A DNA stretch of 34,490 nucleotides from CAVPKN01 sp964588495 (GTDB lineage: Bacteria > Chlamydiota > Chlamydiia > Chlamydiales > JAAKFR01). A program made the translations under genes and the position numbers. Positions within the stretch are counted from its first letter, which is position 1, and each line of letters starts with the position of its first letter. The stretch covers positions 1 to 34,490 of the forward strand of contig CAZPPS010000019.1 of NCBI GenBank assembly GCA_964588495.1. Reading direction: 5' to 3'. A model generated the notes under the pieces. The model searched no databases. It had not been told where the DNA came from and saw nothing but the letters and a program-made list of their open reading frames with translations. Below are positions 16,596 through 24,921 of this stretch, in pieces.

Positions 16596-17171
16596 TTAAT
16601 AAACAAGTGTGATGTCAAAAGCGCGCAGTAATCCGGCAGCTTCAGGAAATGAGAATTTTGCTTTCGTAATTTTATTTGTCCTTGGATCGATATCATAGTG
16701 CGTACTGCTAGAGAAATCTGCAGTGCAAAGATCGCAATTATGAAAGATTGTTCCCGATAAATCGACGCCGCTGAAGTCGGCCCCTTTCAATATTGTATTT
16801 GTAAAATGGCTGTCTCTTAATTTGCTTCCTTTGAAAGAACTGTTTTTCATATTCAGGTCGGCAAAATTACAATACTGAAGGAGGCAGCTTTTGAAATTCG
16901 CTGAAAAAAATGTTCTATCACACTTGAAAAATTCAGCGCCGACGATTTTGCAATCCAAAAAACGAATGTCTTGCAGGCGGCAACCATCCAGCTTGACGAG
17001 GCTGAAATTGCAATTTGAGAATGTGCATGATCCAAATTTCGCATTCCTTAAGACAGCTTCAGAAAAGTCACAACTGTTAAAGACGCATCCCATAAAAGAC
17101 CGATTTTCCAAGCTTTTTTTGGAAAAGTTTTCCGACTGGGTGGTCTGCTCCTCTGTATGTTCTTCAGTCAT
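16596..17171 (-). CDS. Pentapeptide-repeat protein
   Basis: Protein of 191 aa made largely of A(N/D)LxX-type pentapeptides from about residue 25 to 155: for example AKFGSCTFSNCNFS, ADLNMKNSSFKGSKL and ILKGADFSGVDLSGTIFHN. These repeats coil into a square right-handed beta-helix that mimics B-DNA in Qnr/MfpA proteins and serves binding or scaffolding roles in others. The high Cys content (many xxC at repeat centres) matches Qnr-like sequences in style, but there is no basis to claim gyrase protection. The last 30 residues leave the repeat pattern. No neighbour on the same strand is close enough to form an operon. Confidence 0.85.
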   Translation of the reverse strand: MTEEHTEEQTTQSENFSKKSLENRSFMGCVFNSCDFSEAVLRNAKFGSCTFSNCNFSLVKLDGCRLQDIRFLDCKIVGAEFFKCDRTFFSANFKSCLLQYCNFADLNMKNSSFKGSKLRDSHFTNTILKGADFSGVDLSGTIFHNCDLCTADFSSSTHYDIDPRTNKITKAKFSFPEAAGLLRAFDITLVY

Positions 17172-17430
17172 TTTAACCCCTTTCTTCAGCTATTTTTTAA
17201 CAGAACAGCCAATTTTCCAACACAAGCCTCTAGGATTTTCTCTTCCTCAACATTGAGAAAAATCATTTCATACCGTAGGCTTTTATCACATCTACAAGAA
17301 TCTGCTCTTTCTTGCTCTTAGCTTCTCTTTTTGGTGTGGTTATTGTGATGAAAGAACAAATCAAGCAATTGAAATTCAATGAATTTTGAACTTGCCAATC
17401 GTCACCTAACCCTTACTAGGAATGAACAGC

Positions 17431-17994
17431 ATGAGCAACACAGAACAACCTGATTACAAACTGCTTCAGTCAGAAGAAAACATCGAAATCCGCGACTATG
17501 CACCCATGATTTTGGCTGAAGTAGAAATTTCTGGTAAAAGAAAAGAAGCGATTAGCGAAGGTTTTAAAGTTCTCGCAGATTATATCTTTGGAAACAACAC
17601 CTCAAACAAAAAAATGGGGATGACACCGCCAGTTACAAATGAAATCAGCGAAAAAATACCTATGACGGCGCCAGTCATACAGGAAAAGTATCGGGATAAG
17701 TGGAAAATCCGATTCGTTATGCCCAAAAAATATCATCTTGAAACACTCCCCAAACCAAATTCTAAAGATGTGGTTTTAATTTCCTTGCCCGCTCGACGCT
17801 TTGCCGTCATTTATTTTTCTGGTCTCGCGGATGATGAAAATATTAAGATGCATACAGAAGAGCTTAAAGCGTATATTTTAGCTGAGAAACTTAAGCGACT
17901 TGGAGAACCCATTTTTGCCTTTTATAATCCTCCCTGGACACCTCCTTTATTACGTCGCAATGAAATAATGATAGAAATAGGAATTCCACAATGA
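17431..17994 (+). CDS. SOUL family haem-binding protein
   Basis: Soluble protein of about 187 aa covering the complete SOUL/HBP fold. Typical features are the opening YKLLQSEENIEIRDYAPMI, the paired MTPPV and MTAPV motifs in MGMTPPVTNEISEKIPMTAP, the RFVMPKKY strand and the C-terminal GEPIFAFYNPPWTPP. The family binds haem or other tetrapyrroles. An in-frame ATG at 17422 is possible, but the AGGA at 17415 is well spaced only for ATG 17431. It overlaps the next gene by four bases (ATGA), so it is co-translated with the SDR protein. No N-terminal signal peptide is present, so it is probably cytoplasmic. Confidence 0.9.
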   Translation: MSNTEQPDYKLLQSEENIEIRDYAPMILAEVEISGKRKEAISEGFKVLADYIFGNNTSNKKMGMTPPVTNEISEKIPMTAPVIQEKYRDKWKIRFVMPKKYHLETLPKPNSKDVVLISLPARRFAVIYFSGLADDENIKMHTEELKAYILAEKLKRLGEPIFAFYNPPWTPPLLRRNEIMIEIGIPQ

Positions 17995-19430
17995 CAAAGA
18001 TTTTAGTGACAGGAGCTAATGGATTCGTAGGGAAAAGGCTAATTGCTGATCTACTCAATCAGGGGCATCAAGTCTATGCTTTGTGTCGCATTATAGGGAC
18101 TAAAGTTTTTCCAGATGATCGGCCAAATCTTCATTACATTTGGGGAGATTTAAGAAACCCTGAAACTTTGAAAGATTTCCCACAAGATATTGAAGCGGCT
18201 TATTATCTTGTTCACTCCATGTCCGAAATTGTGGGCAACCTAGTGGATACTGAAATGGAAGTGGTGGAGCGATTCTTACAAGCGATCAAAAACACCCAAA
18301 TTAAGCAGATCATTTATCTTGGTGGAATTATCAATGACGAAAAAAAGTTATCTCCTCATCTTAAATCCCGATTATTGGTCGAAAAAGCTCTAAAAGAGAG
18401 TGGCATTCCTTACACTGTTTTGCGTGCAAGCATTATCATTGGGGCTGGAAGTGCCTCTTTTGAGGTCATTCGGGATTTATGTGAAAAGCTACCTATCATG
18501 ATCGCTCCCATTTGGATTAACTCATTATGCCAACCCATAGCCGTTCGGGATGTCCTTTTCTATCTTTCTGGCGTCCTTCTCAATGAAAAATGCATGAACA
18601 AGATTTTTGATATTGGAGGTCCAGAAGTCCTTACATTCAAAGAAGTGATGCTTAGATATACCCAATTCCGAAATCTTAAACGATGGATCATCAATGTCCC
18701 TGTTCTAACTCCCCGTTTGTCAAGCTATTGGTTGGTTTTTATTACATCTGTTCGTTATTCCCTATGTGCTTATTTAGTGGAGAGTATGAAAACAAGCACA
18801 GTCGTTCAAAAAGATGAAATACAAAAAATCCTTCCTCACATTTGTTTGACATACACGCAATCATTGGAACTCGCTTTTCAAAAAATCGCACAGAATGAGG
18901 TGATTTCCAGTTGGATGGATTCATGGGAAATTAAGGGAACTAATCCCAGTATTGAAAATTATATTCAAGTCCCTGAGGAAGGATGTCTAAGAGATAAAAG
19001 AATCGTCTTGATCAAAGGTTCAAAAGCAGCTGCTATCGAAAGAATTTGGCGCATTGGCGGCACTACTGGTTATTATGCTTTGAATTGGGCTTGGCAATTG
19101 CGAGGTTTGTTGGATCAAATGATTGGAGGGGTTGGTTTGAATAGAGGAAGACGGCATCCATCTGAAATTCAAGTGGGCGATTCTATCGATTTTTGGAGAG
19201 TCATCCTCGCGGATAAGGATAAGGGTCATCTCATTCTATACGCTGGAATGAAAGTCCCTGGTGAAGCTTGGCTTCAGTTTAAAGTTGAACAAAAAAATCA
19301 GGAATCGTTTCTTGTTCAAACAGCAACTTTTCGGCCTAAAGGTGTTCTAGGACGTCTTTATTGGTATGCCCTTATTCCTTTTCATTTTTTTATTTTTCGA
19401 AAAATGGCAAAGGCTTTAGCTGGAGAATAA
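17991..19430 (+). CDS. SDR family oxidoreductase with DUF2867 C-terminal domain
   Basis: Two-domain protein of 479 aa. Residues 1-300 are an atypical short-chain dehydrogenase with the nucleotide motif TGANGFVGKRL at 7-17 and a VHSM segment near 74-77. Residues 330-479 are DUF2867, with IERIWRIGGTTGYYALNWAW and VGDSIDFWRVI, a SRPBCC-like ligand-binding region. Proteins of this architecture are often neighbours of photolyases, carotenoid genes and MerR-type light regulators, but their substrate is unknown. It is translationally coupled to the SOUL gene upstream, which suggests a tetrapyrrole-related role. It converges with the photolyase gene with 33 bases between stops. A broken relative of residues 130-208 lies at 221-482. 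Confidence 0.88.
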   Translation: MTKILVTGANGFVGKRLIADLLNQGHQVYALCRIIGTKVFPDDRPNLHYIWGDLRNPETLKDFPQDIEAAYYLVHSMSEIVGNLVDTEMEVVERFLQAIKNTQIKQIIYLGGIINDEKKLSPHLKSRLLVEKALKESGIPYTVLRASIIIGAGSASFEVIRDLCEKLPIMIAPIWINSLCQPIAVRDVLFYLSGVLLNEKCMNKIFDIGGPEVLTFKEVMLRYTQFRNLKRWIINVPVLTPRLSSYWLVFITSVRYSLCAYLVESMKTSTVVQKDEIQKILPHICLTYTQSLELAFQKIAQNEVISSWMDSWEIKGTNPSIENYIQVPEEGCLRDKRIVLIKGSKAAAIERIWRIGGTTGYYALNWAWQLRGLLDQMIGGVGLNRGRRHPSEIQVGDSIDFWRVILADKDKGHLILYAGMKVPGEAWLQFKVEQKNQESFLVQTATFRPKGVLGRLYWYALIPFHFFIFRKMAKALAGE

Positions 19431-19463
19431 GTTAAAAGGGAGAGGCATCACCGAAAGTTGTGC

Positions 19464-20954
19464 TTAGTGCCCGTAATATTTACTTTCTGACTTATAATCT
19501 GCAAGCCACAATTCTGCCTTTCGAACTTTTGAGGAAATACTCTCTTCGTTTTTGTTTATAATCTGTATTAAATTTAGCGTGCGATGATTAGAGGAAAATA
19601 AAGGGCGGTGTTTACAAACGAAACGCCAAAAAAGACCGTCCCATATTTCTGTCCAGTCTCCCTTAGGGTAATTGCTCATCTTTAAAATATAATTCGAAGA
19701 GCAGATATAAGGTTTAGTAGTCATAAGGCCCCCATCAGCATACTGACTCATTCCGTAGACATTTGGGACCATGACCCAATCATAAGCATCTACAAAATAC
19801 CCATTGAACCATCTATAAATTTCATCGGGTGAGGCTTCTGTTAATAATAGAAAGTTTCCGAGCACCATCAAACGCTCAATATGATTGCCGTACCCGGTTT
19901 TTAAAATTCTTTGAACAACTGTATCTATAGGCAAAATACCTGTTGAGCCTTCCCAAAACTTTTTAGGAATCGTCTCATGATGATGAAAAAAGTTAAATGA
20001 ACGTTGATACGATCCTTTTAATAGATAAGATGCCCTTACAAACTCCCTCCAACCCATGATTTGCCGCAAAAACCCCTCAAGAGAATTTAAGGGGACAGAG
20101 TGTTTTTTCGCGTGATTAAGGGCAGCTTGAATGACTTCTTGGGGGGTTAAAAGTCCTATATTTAGGAGTGGAGACAAAACGCTATGAAAAAGAAATGATT
20201 CTTCTTTCTGTATAGCATCCTGATAAGCGCCAAAAAAAGGGAGTTTATCCTTTAAAAAGAACTCAAGTGCTTTTCTGGCTTCCTGGTGGGTTGTGGGATA
20301 CAAAAAAGGGGCCGCATCCCCAATAGCATCCGTAAATTCGTTTTCCACTTCGGCGATTATTTTTTCTATCTCTGGCTTTTGGTGTGGAATGAAAGTAGGA
20401 GGAATCAGAAGGCTTTTGGGGATCTTTTTCCTATTGTCAGTATCAAAGCTATATTTCCCCCCAGTAGGACGCCCACCTTCCATTAAAATATTCTGACTCT
20501 TTCGCTGATAAGCATAAAACTGAGCCATGGAATAGTGTGTTTTATTGGCAAAAAACGTCTTTAATTCTTGGTTGGAGCAAATAAAACCCGGTGAAGGGTA
20601 AGAATGAATTTTCCACCCATATTTTTCGGCACCGATCATTAAATCTTGGTAGAGCCATTCATCGGCAAATTCACATAAGTGAATATTTTTGATATGTTTT
20701 TTCCCAAGTATATCGAACAAACTTCCACGGTATGAAAGCTCTTTCGAAGGGAGATAGATCACATCAGATTGGTTTTTTCGGAGCATTTCACCATATCTTT
20801 GCATCGCAGACCTTAGGAGAATCAGCCTTTGTTTGTGAAATGGCTGTACTTTATAAAAAAGAAACTCTTCAACAAGGTATATTTGCCTCGGAGAGGCTAT
20901 GCAAGGATGTTTTAAGAATAGTTGGTCAGGAAATATCAGGGTAATATCAGTCAT
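19464..20954 (-). CDS. FeS-BCP/PhrB-type photolyase-related protein lacking the Fe-S cysteines
   Basis: Member of the deoxyribodipyrimidine photolyase-related (bacterial (6-4) photolyase/cryptochrome) family, about 496 aa. Recognisable parts: N-terminal antenna domain from ITLIFPDQLFLKHPC, HSVLSPLLNIGLLTPQEV, GWREFVRASY, NHIERLMVLGNFLL and DAYDWVMVPNVYGMSQYADG. In PhrB-type enzymes a [4Fe-4S] cluster uses a CxxC and a further Cys soon after the KPY.SS.Y segment. Here that segment is followed by KMSNYPKGDWTEIWDGLFW with no cysteine, so the cluster is very probably absent. ATG 20954 is preferred: it overlaps the tspO stop by eight bases, and the added 12 residues of a longer start do not look conserved. 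Coupled to tspO. Confidence 0.88.
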   Translation of the reverse strand: MTDITLIFPDQLFLKHPCIASPRQIYLVEEFLFYKVQPFHKQRLILLRSAMQRYGEMLRKNQSDVIYLPSKELSYRGSLFDILGKKHIKNIHLCEFADEWLYQDLMIGAEKYGWKIHSYPSPGFICSNQELKTFFANKTHYSMAQFYAYQRKSQNILMEGGRPTGGKYSFDTDNRKKIPKSLLIPPTFIPHQKPEIEKIIAEVENEFTDAIGDAAPFLYPTTHQEARKALEFFLKDKLPFFGAYQDAIQKEESFLFHSVLSPLLNIGLLTPQEVIQAALNHAKKHSVPLNSLEGFLRQIMGWREFVRASYLLKGSYQRSFNFFHHHETIPKKFWEGSTGILPIDTVVQRILKTGYGNHIERLMVLGNFLLLTEASPDEIYRWFNGYFVDAYDWVMVPNVYGMSQYADGGLMTTKPYICSSNYILKMSNYPKGDWTEIWDGLFWRFVCKHRPLFSSNHRTLNLIQIINKNEESISSKVRKAELWLADYKSESKYYGH

Positions 20955-21426
20955 TGAGAAGCCAGATTCCAATGTTAAGCGTTGTCGCATACAGGACCCA
21001 AGCTAAGTAAGGAATCAGCAGAAGACTTGCTAAACGATTCACGCGCCAAGCCTTAATGATCGTTAAGATGATTAGAATGCAAAGCAAAACGATGTCGATC
21101 AATCCTAAGATAGGGCTGCGTAAGGAAAAAAAGAGAAATGACCAGATAAAATTTACAGCGAGCTGAGCACCATAGAAGATTAAAGCAACAGTTCTCTGAT
21201 GTGAATATTCAGCCCGGTAGATTAACCAGCCAGAAACCGCTATCAGAATGTATAGAAAGGACCAGACAGGACCAAATATCCAATCAGGCGGCGTCCATGA
21301 AGGCTTGACTAGTGTGGGATACCATGTCGAAACGCTTTCTTTTGTCCAAAAACTTCCGATGATTTGTACAATCAAACAAAGAAGGATAAAACCACCGAAC
21401 GCAATCCATAATTTTTTTTGTTTCAT
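20947..21426 (-). CDS. tspO: TspO/MBR family protein (tryptophan-rich sensory protein)
   Basis: Five-helix membrane protein of 159 aa. The conserved loop VKPSWTPPDWIFGPVWSFLY (WxPPxxxFxxVW) is intact, followed by four hydrophobic helices and the LIPYLAWVLYATTLN segment of helix V. TspO proteins bind porphyrins and cholesterol-like ligands, and in bacteria act in light- and oxygen-dependent tetrapyrrole responses. AAGGGA sits seven bases before ATG 21426, which is chosen over the upstream in-frame TTG. Its stop overlaps the photolyase start by eight bases, so expression of the two is coupled. A perfect ATGTACAT palindrome (21472-21479) lies about 50 bases upstream and could be a regulator site. 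Confidence 0.92.
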   Translation of the reverse strand: MKQKKLWIAFGGFILLCLIVQIIGSFWTKESVSTWYPTLVKPSWTPPDWIFGPVWSFLYILIAVSGWLIYRAEYSHQRTVALIFYGAQLAVNFIWSFLFFSLRSPILGLIDIVLLCILIILTIIKAWRVNRLASLLLIPYLAWVLYATTLNIGIWLLND

Positions 21427-21502
21427 AAAGACGTCCCTTACCCTCAATAACAGCTGTAAATTAGCGTGAACATGTACATCAACCGCTTTAAATTTCTACA
21501 AT

Positions 21503-21931
21503 CTATGAATGAAGCTTTAGACCGTTAATGATTTTATCAAAGTTTTTTCGATCTGCCTGCAGTGCAAGCCCAACGATTTCTAACTTATCTGCATCAACTG
21601 CTTTTACTACCGCACGATTATCATTGTCGTTATTGGTTGCAAACATACCCATAGTATAGATGGCTAGCGGCACACCCCGACTCAAAGCCCGGCTACGAGT
21701 GCGCTGCATATGTTCAGCATGTGCTGCATAAACAAAAACGGGTTGTCCAAGAATGGGAAGATAGATATTTCCTGAGCCATCTTGATACTGTGCACCAATA
21801 ATTTCTGGGCTTGCAGCAGCAATTCCCGCAATTAAAAAAGCTGTAACGTTCAGCTTTTGCCAGACCTCCAGATCGTCTCTTACAATAACACCTATTTTCG
21901 TATCGTGCATTATGATAGGACTATTTTCCAT
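21503..21931 (-). CDS. DUF2000 family protein
   Basis: Protein of 142 aa matching the DUF2000 family: KIGVIVRDDLEVWQKLNVTA, FLIAGIAAASPEIIG, GQPVFVYAAHAEHMQRTRSRAL split across the middle, and a C-terminal LEIVGLALQADRKNFDKII. The biochemical role of the family is unknown. The start at ATG 21931 is well supported by AAAGGAG six bases upstream; a longer reading from 22078 would add a hydrophobic, non-conserved tail and is rejected. It lies downstream of nothing on the same strand and 55 bases before the tspO region, so it may belong to the same stress block. Confidence 0.82.
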   Translation of the reverse strand: MENSPIIMHDTKIGVIVRDDLEVWQKLNVTAFLIAGIAAASPEIIGAQYQDGSGNIYLPILGQPVFVYAAHAEHMQRTRSRALSRGVPLAIYTMGMFATNNDNDNRAVVKAVDADKLEIVGLALQADRKNFDKIINGLKLHS

Positions 21932-22282
21932 TGTTACTCCTTTAAAATAATTGAAGTTATTTAGTTCTTTTAGACCTTGATTAACAAAAAAAATGTGATG
22001 TAGAAAAATTAATATATTATTGTGCCTGTTGGCACAGAAGAAATGGTGGCAGAAGGACAAGAGAAAAAATGGAGTCAACAGCTACCGACCTTGTGCGGTA
22101 AGGCTGCTCCTGAATTGGATGTAAACAATTCGTTCTTGTATCCATGCACACAGTTTTACCACAACCCGACAAAATCTACAAGCAGAAATTTTAGACATGA
22201 GATGTTCAAGCGAGTTTAAGCTTATCTATGGATGCGCCTCGTAAACAACCTAACTTTTTTCATCAATTAATAAACGCTATTC

Positions 22283-22348
22283 AGGCTACAATAGACCTTT
22301 TTCGAAATTCGCTTTGTATGGAATTTCGAAAGAGGTCTAATAGAGCCT
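22283..22348. repeat. Long hairpin (28-bp arms, 10-base loop) upstream of methyltransferase
   Basis: Arms 22283-22310 and 22321-22348 are reverse complements with only about four mismatches; the inner part TCGAAATTC/GAATTTCGA is perfect. The loop is GCTTTGTATG. The hairpin ends 10 bases before the AAGGAG that serves ATG 22366. It could be a third small palindromic element, or a structure in the 5' leader that controls translation of the methyltransferase. Confidence 0.6.
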
Positions 22349-22365
22349 TACAAGGAGAACGCATC

Positions 22366-23004
22366 ATGCTAGCACAACAATACTGGAACGACATAGGAGC
22401 AAAGAAGGTGTTTGAAGATCCTCTCTACATAGACAAACTTCAGCCTTTCTTATCGTCTACTGCTCAAATTGTTGAATATGGATGTGGTTATGGCCGTATG
22501 ATGCGCATCTTAAAATCTGTGGGATATCATAATCTTATCGGCTTTGACTTTGCTCCGAATATGATTATAAGAGGACGCAAAGAAAATCCTGATTTGGACC
22601 TGAGATTGTTAGAGAAAGCAGGAAAGATTCCAAGTGATGACGAAACTATTGACGCTGTGGTCATGTCAACGGTCCTTTGCTGCATAACAGATGAACAAAA
22701 ATTAGTCGAACTAATCGCCGAAATCAAACGGGTTCTAAAACCGCAAGGTGTTTTATACATGACCGATTTTCTGATTTGCGATCATCCGAGATACCATGAT
22801 CGATACACTTTGGGCTTGGAGCAATTTGGAGAATGGGGAATTTACACGACAAACGAAAATCTAACTGTTAGGCATTTTACAACTCAAATGATCATGAAGC
22901 TACTTAAATCTTTTGATATTCAATGGTTTGAGCAATTCGACTTTAAAACAATGAATCAAAATCCTGCCCGCACTTTTCATTGCATCGCTAAAAGAGAAAT
23001 TTGA
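22366..23004 (+). CDS. Class I SAM-dependent methyltransferase
   Basis: Protein of 212 aa from the chosen start. Motif I is IVEYGCGYGRMMRIL, the acidic end of strand 2 is LIGFDFAPNMI, strand 4 is IDAVVMSTVLCCI, and the post-motif LVELIAEIKRVLKPQGVLYM is classic for methyltransferase_11/25-type small-molecule enzymes. The substrate is not predictable. ATG 22366 has AAGGAG at ideal distance. The frame is also open upstream to 22228, but that stretch contains the long hairpin and lacks conserved sequence, so it is left out. Its 3' end overlaps the end of the tetR gene on the other strand by 17 bases. Confidence 0.85.
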   Translation: MLAQQYWNDIGAKKVFEDPLYIDKLQPFLSSTAQIVEYGCGYGRMMRILKSVGYHNLIGFDFAPNMIIRGRKENPDLDLRLLEKAGKIPSDDETIDAVVMSTVLCCITDEQKLVELIAEIKRVLKPQGVLYMTDFLICDHPRYHDRYTLGLEQFGEWGIYTTNENLTVRHFTTQMIMKLLKSFDIQWFEQFDFKTMNQNPARTFHCIAKREI

Positions 23005-23599
23005 AGGAGCCGGGGGCGGCTTGCAGTTGCTGTTCGATCAAGGTTGGAAAAGCTTTGATCCTCCGCTCCAAATCCTCGTGTGTCCAGGGATAAATCCCAG
23101 TGTCTGTTAAAAACTGCACGGAGGATAGGATGAGCTCCGCACATTCTTTGGGATGCTTTGTTTGAAAAATCCCTTCATCGCAACCTTGCCGAATCAGCTT
23201 TTCATAGATCGGGGCAAGTTTTAGTAGAGTTTCAGCCAAAATACGGGTATGCATTCCAGCGTGAGAGGGTCGGTGAAGCGGATCGACAAGTTCTGGGTAA
23301 TCTTTGGCCATGTTGCCGAATTCACTAAGTTTCTCCATCCTCTGCAAAGCGTTGCCCTGAAAACATTTAAGTTGAGCCTCGATTGCATGAAGATGGGTAT
23401 CCACCATATCAATGATAACAGCTTCCAGAAGATCTTCTTTGGAAGCAAAATAGTGATAAATCGTCCCCTTCGCAATCTGCAGTTGGTCCATGATATCTTG
23501 CAACGTTGTCTTCTCATACTCCTGAGTCAGAAATAGCTTTTTCGCCGCCTGAATGATCTCAGATTTTCGCACTGCGGAATTTTTAACGATTCTTTTCAT
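22988..23599 (-). CDS. TetR/AcrR family transcriptional regulator
   Basis: Repressor of 203 aa. The N-terminal helix-turn-helix covers residues 29-52: YEKTTLQDIMDQLQIAKG followed by TIYHYFASKEDLLEAV, the standard TetR signature. The ligand-binding part is helical and variable. It starts inside the end of the FAD monooxygenase gene (17-base overlap), so the two form one transcript with the enzyme first. A perfect 17-bp palindrome in the promoter of that operon is the obvious operator, implying autorepression. The substrate of the monooxygenase is probably the inducer. Its 3' end overlaps the convergent methyltransferase gene. Confidence 0.92.
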   Translation of the reverse strand: MKRIVKNSAVRKSEIIQAAKKLFLTQEYEKTTLQDIMDQLQIAKGTIYHYFASKEDLLEAVIIDMVDTHLHAIEAQLKCFQGNALQRMEKLSEFGNMAKDYPELVDPLHRPSHAGMHTRILAETLLKLAPIYEKLIRQGCDEGIFQTKHPKECAELILSSVQFLTDTGIYPWTHEDLERRIKAFPTLIEQQLQAAPGSFKFLF

Positions 23600-24767
23600 A
23601 GACGCTTAAATTAATGGCATTTGCAGCTTTTGTCGTTTTCCTCAACCCCAGATTTTTAAAGAACTGAATTCCATTTTTCGGCATCCATCGGAAGAAAATT
23701 TTCATAAGCCAAAGAGGAGTACTCACAAGATTTCCGCTCATTTTGGCCAGATCCTGATTCTTTTTAACAAAGTCCTTGATGGTCGTCTCATAATTCAGAA
23801 AGGCGCTTTTGTAGTCTTTTTGCATCTTGGCAAGCTCAGCTGCAAGAACATAAGCGCCAACGAGCGCCACGCTGGCCCCTTGGCCTGCGATGGGAGAGAC
23901 TGCGTAACCTGCATCGCCGATGAGCGCTACGCGCCCCTTTGTCCAATGGGGCATGTGAATCTGCGCCATGCAATCAAAATAAAAGTCAGGAGACTCATTC
24001 ATCAAGTGAAGAAAACGGGGCACTTCCCATCCAGCATCCGCAAATGCTTCCCTCAGAAATTTCTTCTGGTGCTCAGGATGGTGGTGCAGCTCGTGTTGAC
24101 CTGGCTTGCCTGAAAAAGCAAATCCTGCTTTAGCCATACCATCTTTGGGGCAATAAGCGATCGCAAAGCGTTTAGGCATATGATATTCGATCTCAACTTG
24201 ATCCAACTCTAGATAGTTTGGTATCGAATAGAACGAAACATATAAACCCAATTCGCGCAGGAACCCTGATTCATTGCCAAAGGCCAATTGCCGCACTTTG
24301 GAATGCAACCCGTCAGCGCCAATCACAAGATCGAAGGAACGCGCTCTCCCTTTTTCAAATTCCACACCCACTCCATCTCCGTTTTCCACAAGAGATTTGA
24401 TCGAATCCCCAAACAAACACTCTGTGTCGCCGAGATTCTGATAAAGAATTTGGCATAAGCGTCCTCGAACAATCTCGAGATCGCCATCGGAGCGTACACC
24501 ACAGAGGTCGGGATTGGTTTGTGCGATCAATTTACCCGAACCATCCACAAACCGCGCCTCTCGAATCTGCGTGCGCGCCTCAAAAATGGCGGGGTGAAGG
24601 CCCATTTGTTTGATCACTTCAACAGCCTTGCCACGGATATCAATTTTATAACCTTCTGCACGTAAGTCGGGATGTTTTTCGATCAGAATTGGAGTCCATC
24701 CATAGCGTTTGAGCCAATAGGCAAGTGTAAGCCCAGCAATACCCGCCCCAGAGATAAGCACCTTCAT
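23583..24767 (-). CDS. FAD-dependent monooxygenase (TetX/PHBH-like)
   Basis: Flavoprotein of 394 aa. The FAD motif is ISGAGIAGLTLAYWLKRYG from about residue 5, the DG motif is VIGADGLHSKVRQLA, and the ribityl site is LIGDAGYAVSPIAGQGAS near residue 280. The EGYKIDIRGKAVEVIKQMG stretch is typical of the UbiH/TetX-like branch. It probably oxygenates an aromatic or polyketide-like compound, which could be toxic. The gene is first in an operon with tetR, behind a strong promoter with an embedded operator (24804-24832). It represents a second enzyme-plus-repressor pair in the window, built on the same plan as the PadR-controlled pair at 11454-13140 but not a copy of it. Confidence 0.9.
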   Translation of the reverse strand: MKVLISGAGIAGLTLAYWLKRYGWTPILIEKHPDLRAEGYKIDIRGKAVEVIKQMGLHPAIFEARTQIREARFVDGSGKLIAQTNPDLCGVRSDGDLEIVRGRLCQILYQNLGDTECLFGDSIKSLVENGDGVGVEFEKGRARSFDLVIGADGLHSKVRQLAFGNESGFLRELGLYVSFYSIPNYLELDQVEIEYHMPKRFAIAYCPKDGMAKAGFAFSGKPGQHELHHHPEHQKKFLREAFADAGWEVPRFLHLMNESPDFYFDCMAQIHMPHWTKGRVALIGDAGYAVSPIAGQGASVALVGAYVLAAELAKMQKDYKSAFLNYETTIKDFVKKNQDLAKMSGNLVSTPLWLMKIFFRWMPKNGIQFFKNLGLRKTTKAANAINLSVYEKNR

Positions 24768-24803
24768 AAAACTTCTTCCTTTTTGGCCTTAATACTGAAT
24801 CGA

Positions 24804-24832
24804 ATTATACGTACCGACCGACGGTCGGTCAA
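24804..24832 (-). promoter_or_regulatory. Sigma70-like promoter of the monooxygenase-tetR operon
   Basis: On the minus strand TTGACC (24827-24832), exactly 17 bases, and a perfect TATAAT (24804-24809). The start codon is 36 bases downstream of the -10 box, with an AAGGAAG sequence before it. This is the best promoter match in the window. Confidence 0.8.
24813..24829. promoter_or_regulatory. Perfect 17-bp palindrome, candidate TetR operator
   Basis: ACCGACCG-A-CGGTCGGT is fully symmetric around a single central base and occupies the spacer and part of the -35 of the promoter above. GACCGACGGTC-like sites are typical TetR-family operators. A repressor bound here would block RNA polymerase, and the cognate protein is encoded two genes into the same operon. 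Confidence 0.8.
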
Positions 24833-24921
24833 TAAAAATCTAACTCCCTTCAATGCTTTTTCATTTCCTAAATTTGCCAGGCCGCTTATCTATTACATGA
24901 ACACTGCCGCCCAGATAGTCA

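Noticed and set aside
21932..22078. Longer N-terminus for the DUF2000 protein
   Set aside because: ATG 21931 has an AAAGGAG at ideal distance, and the extra 49 residues are hydrophobic, histidine-rich and not like the family.
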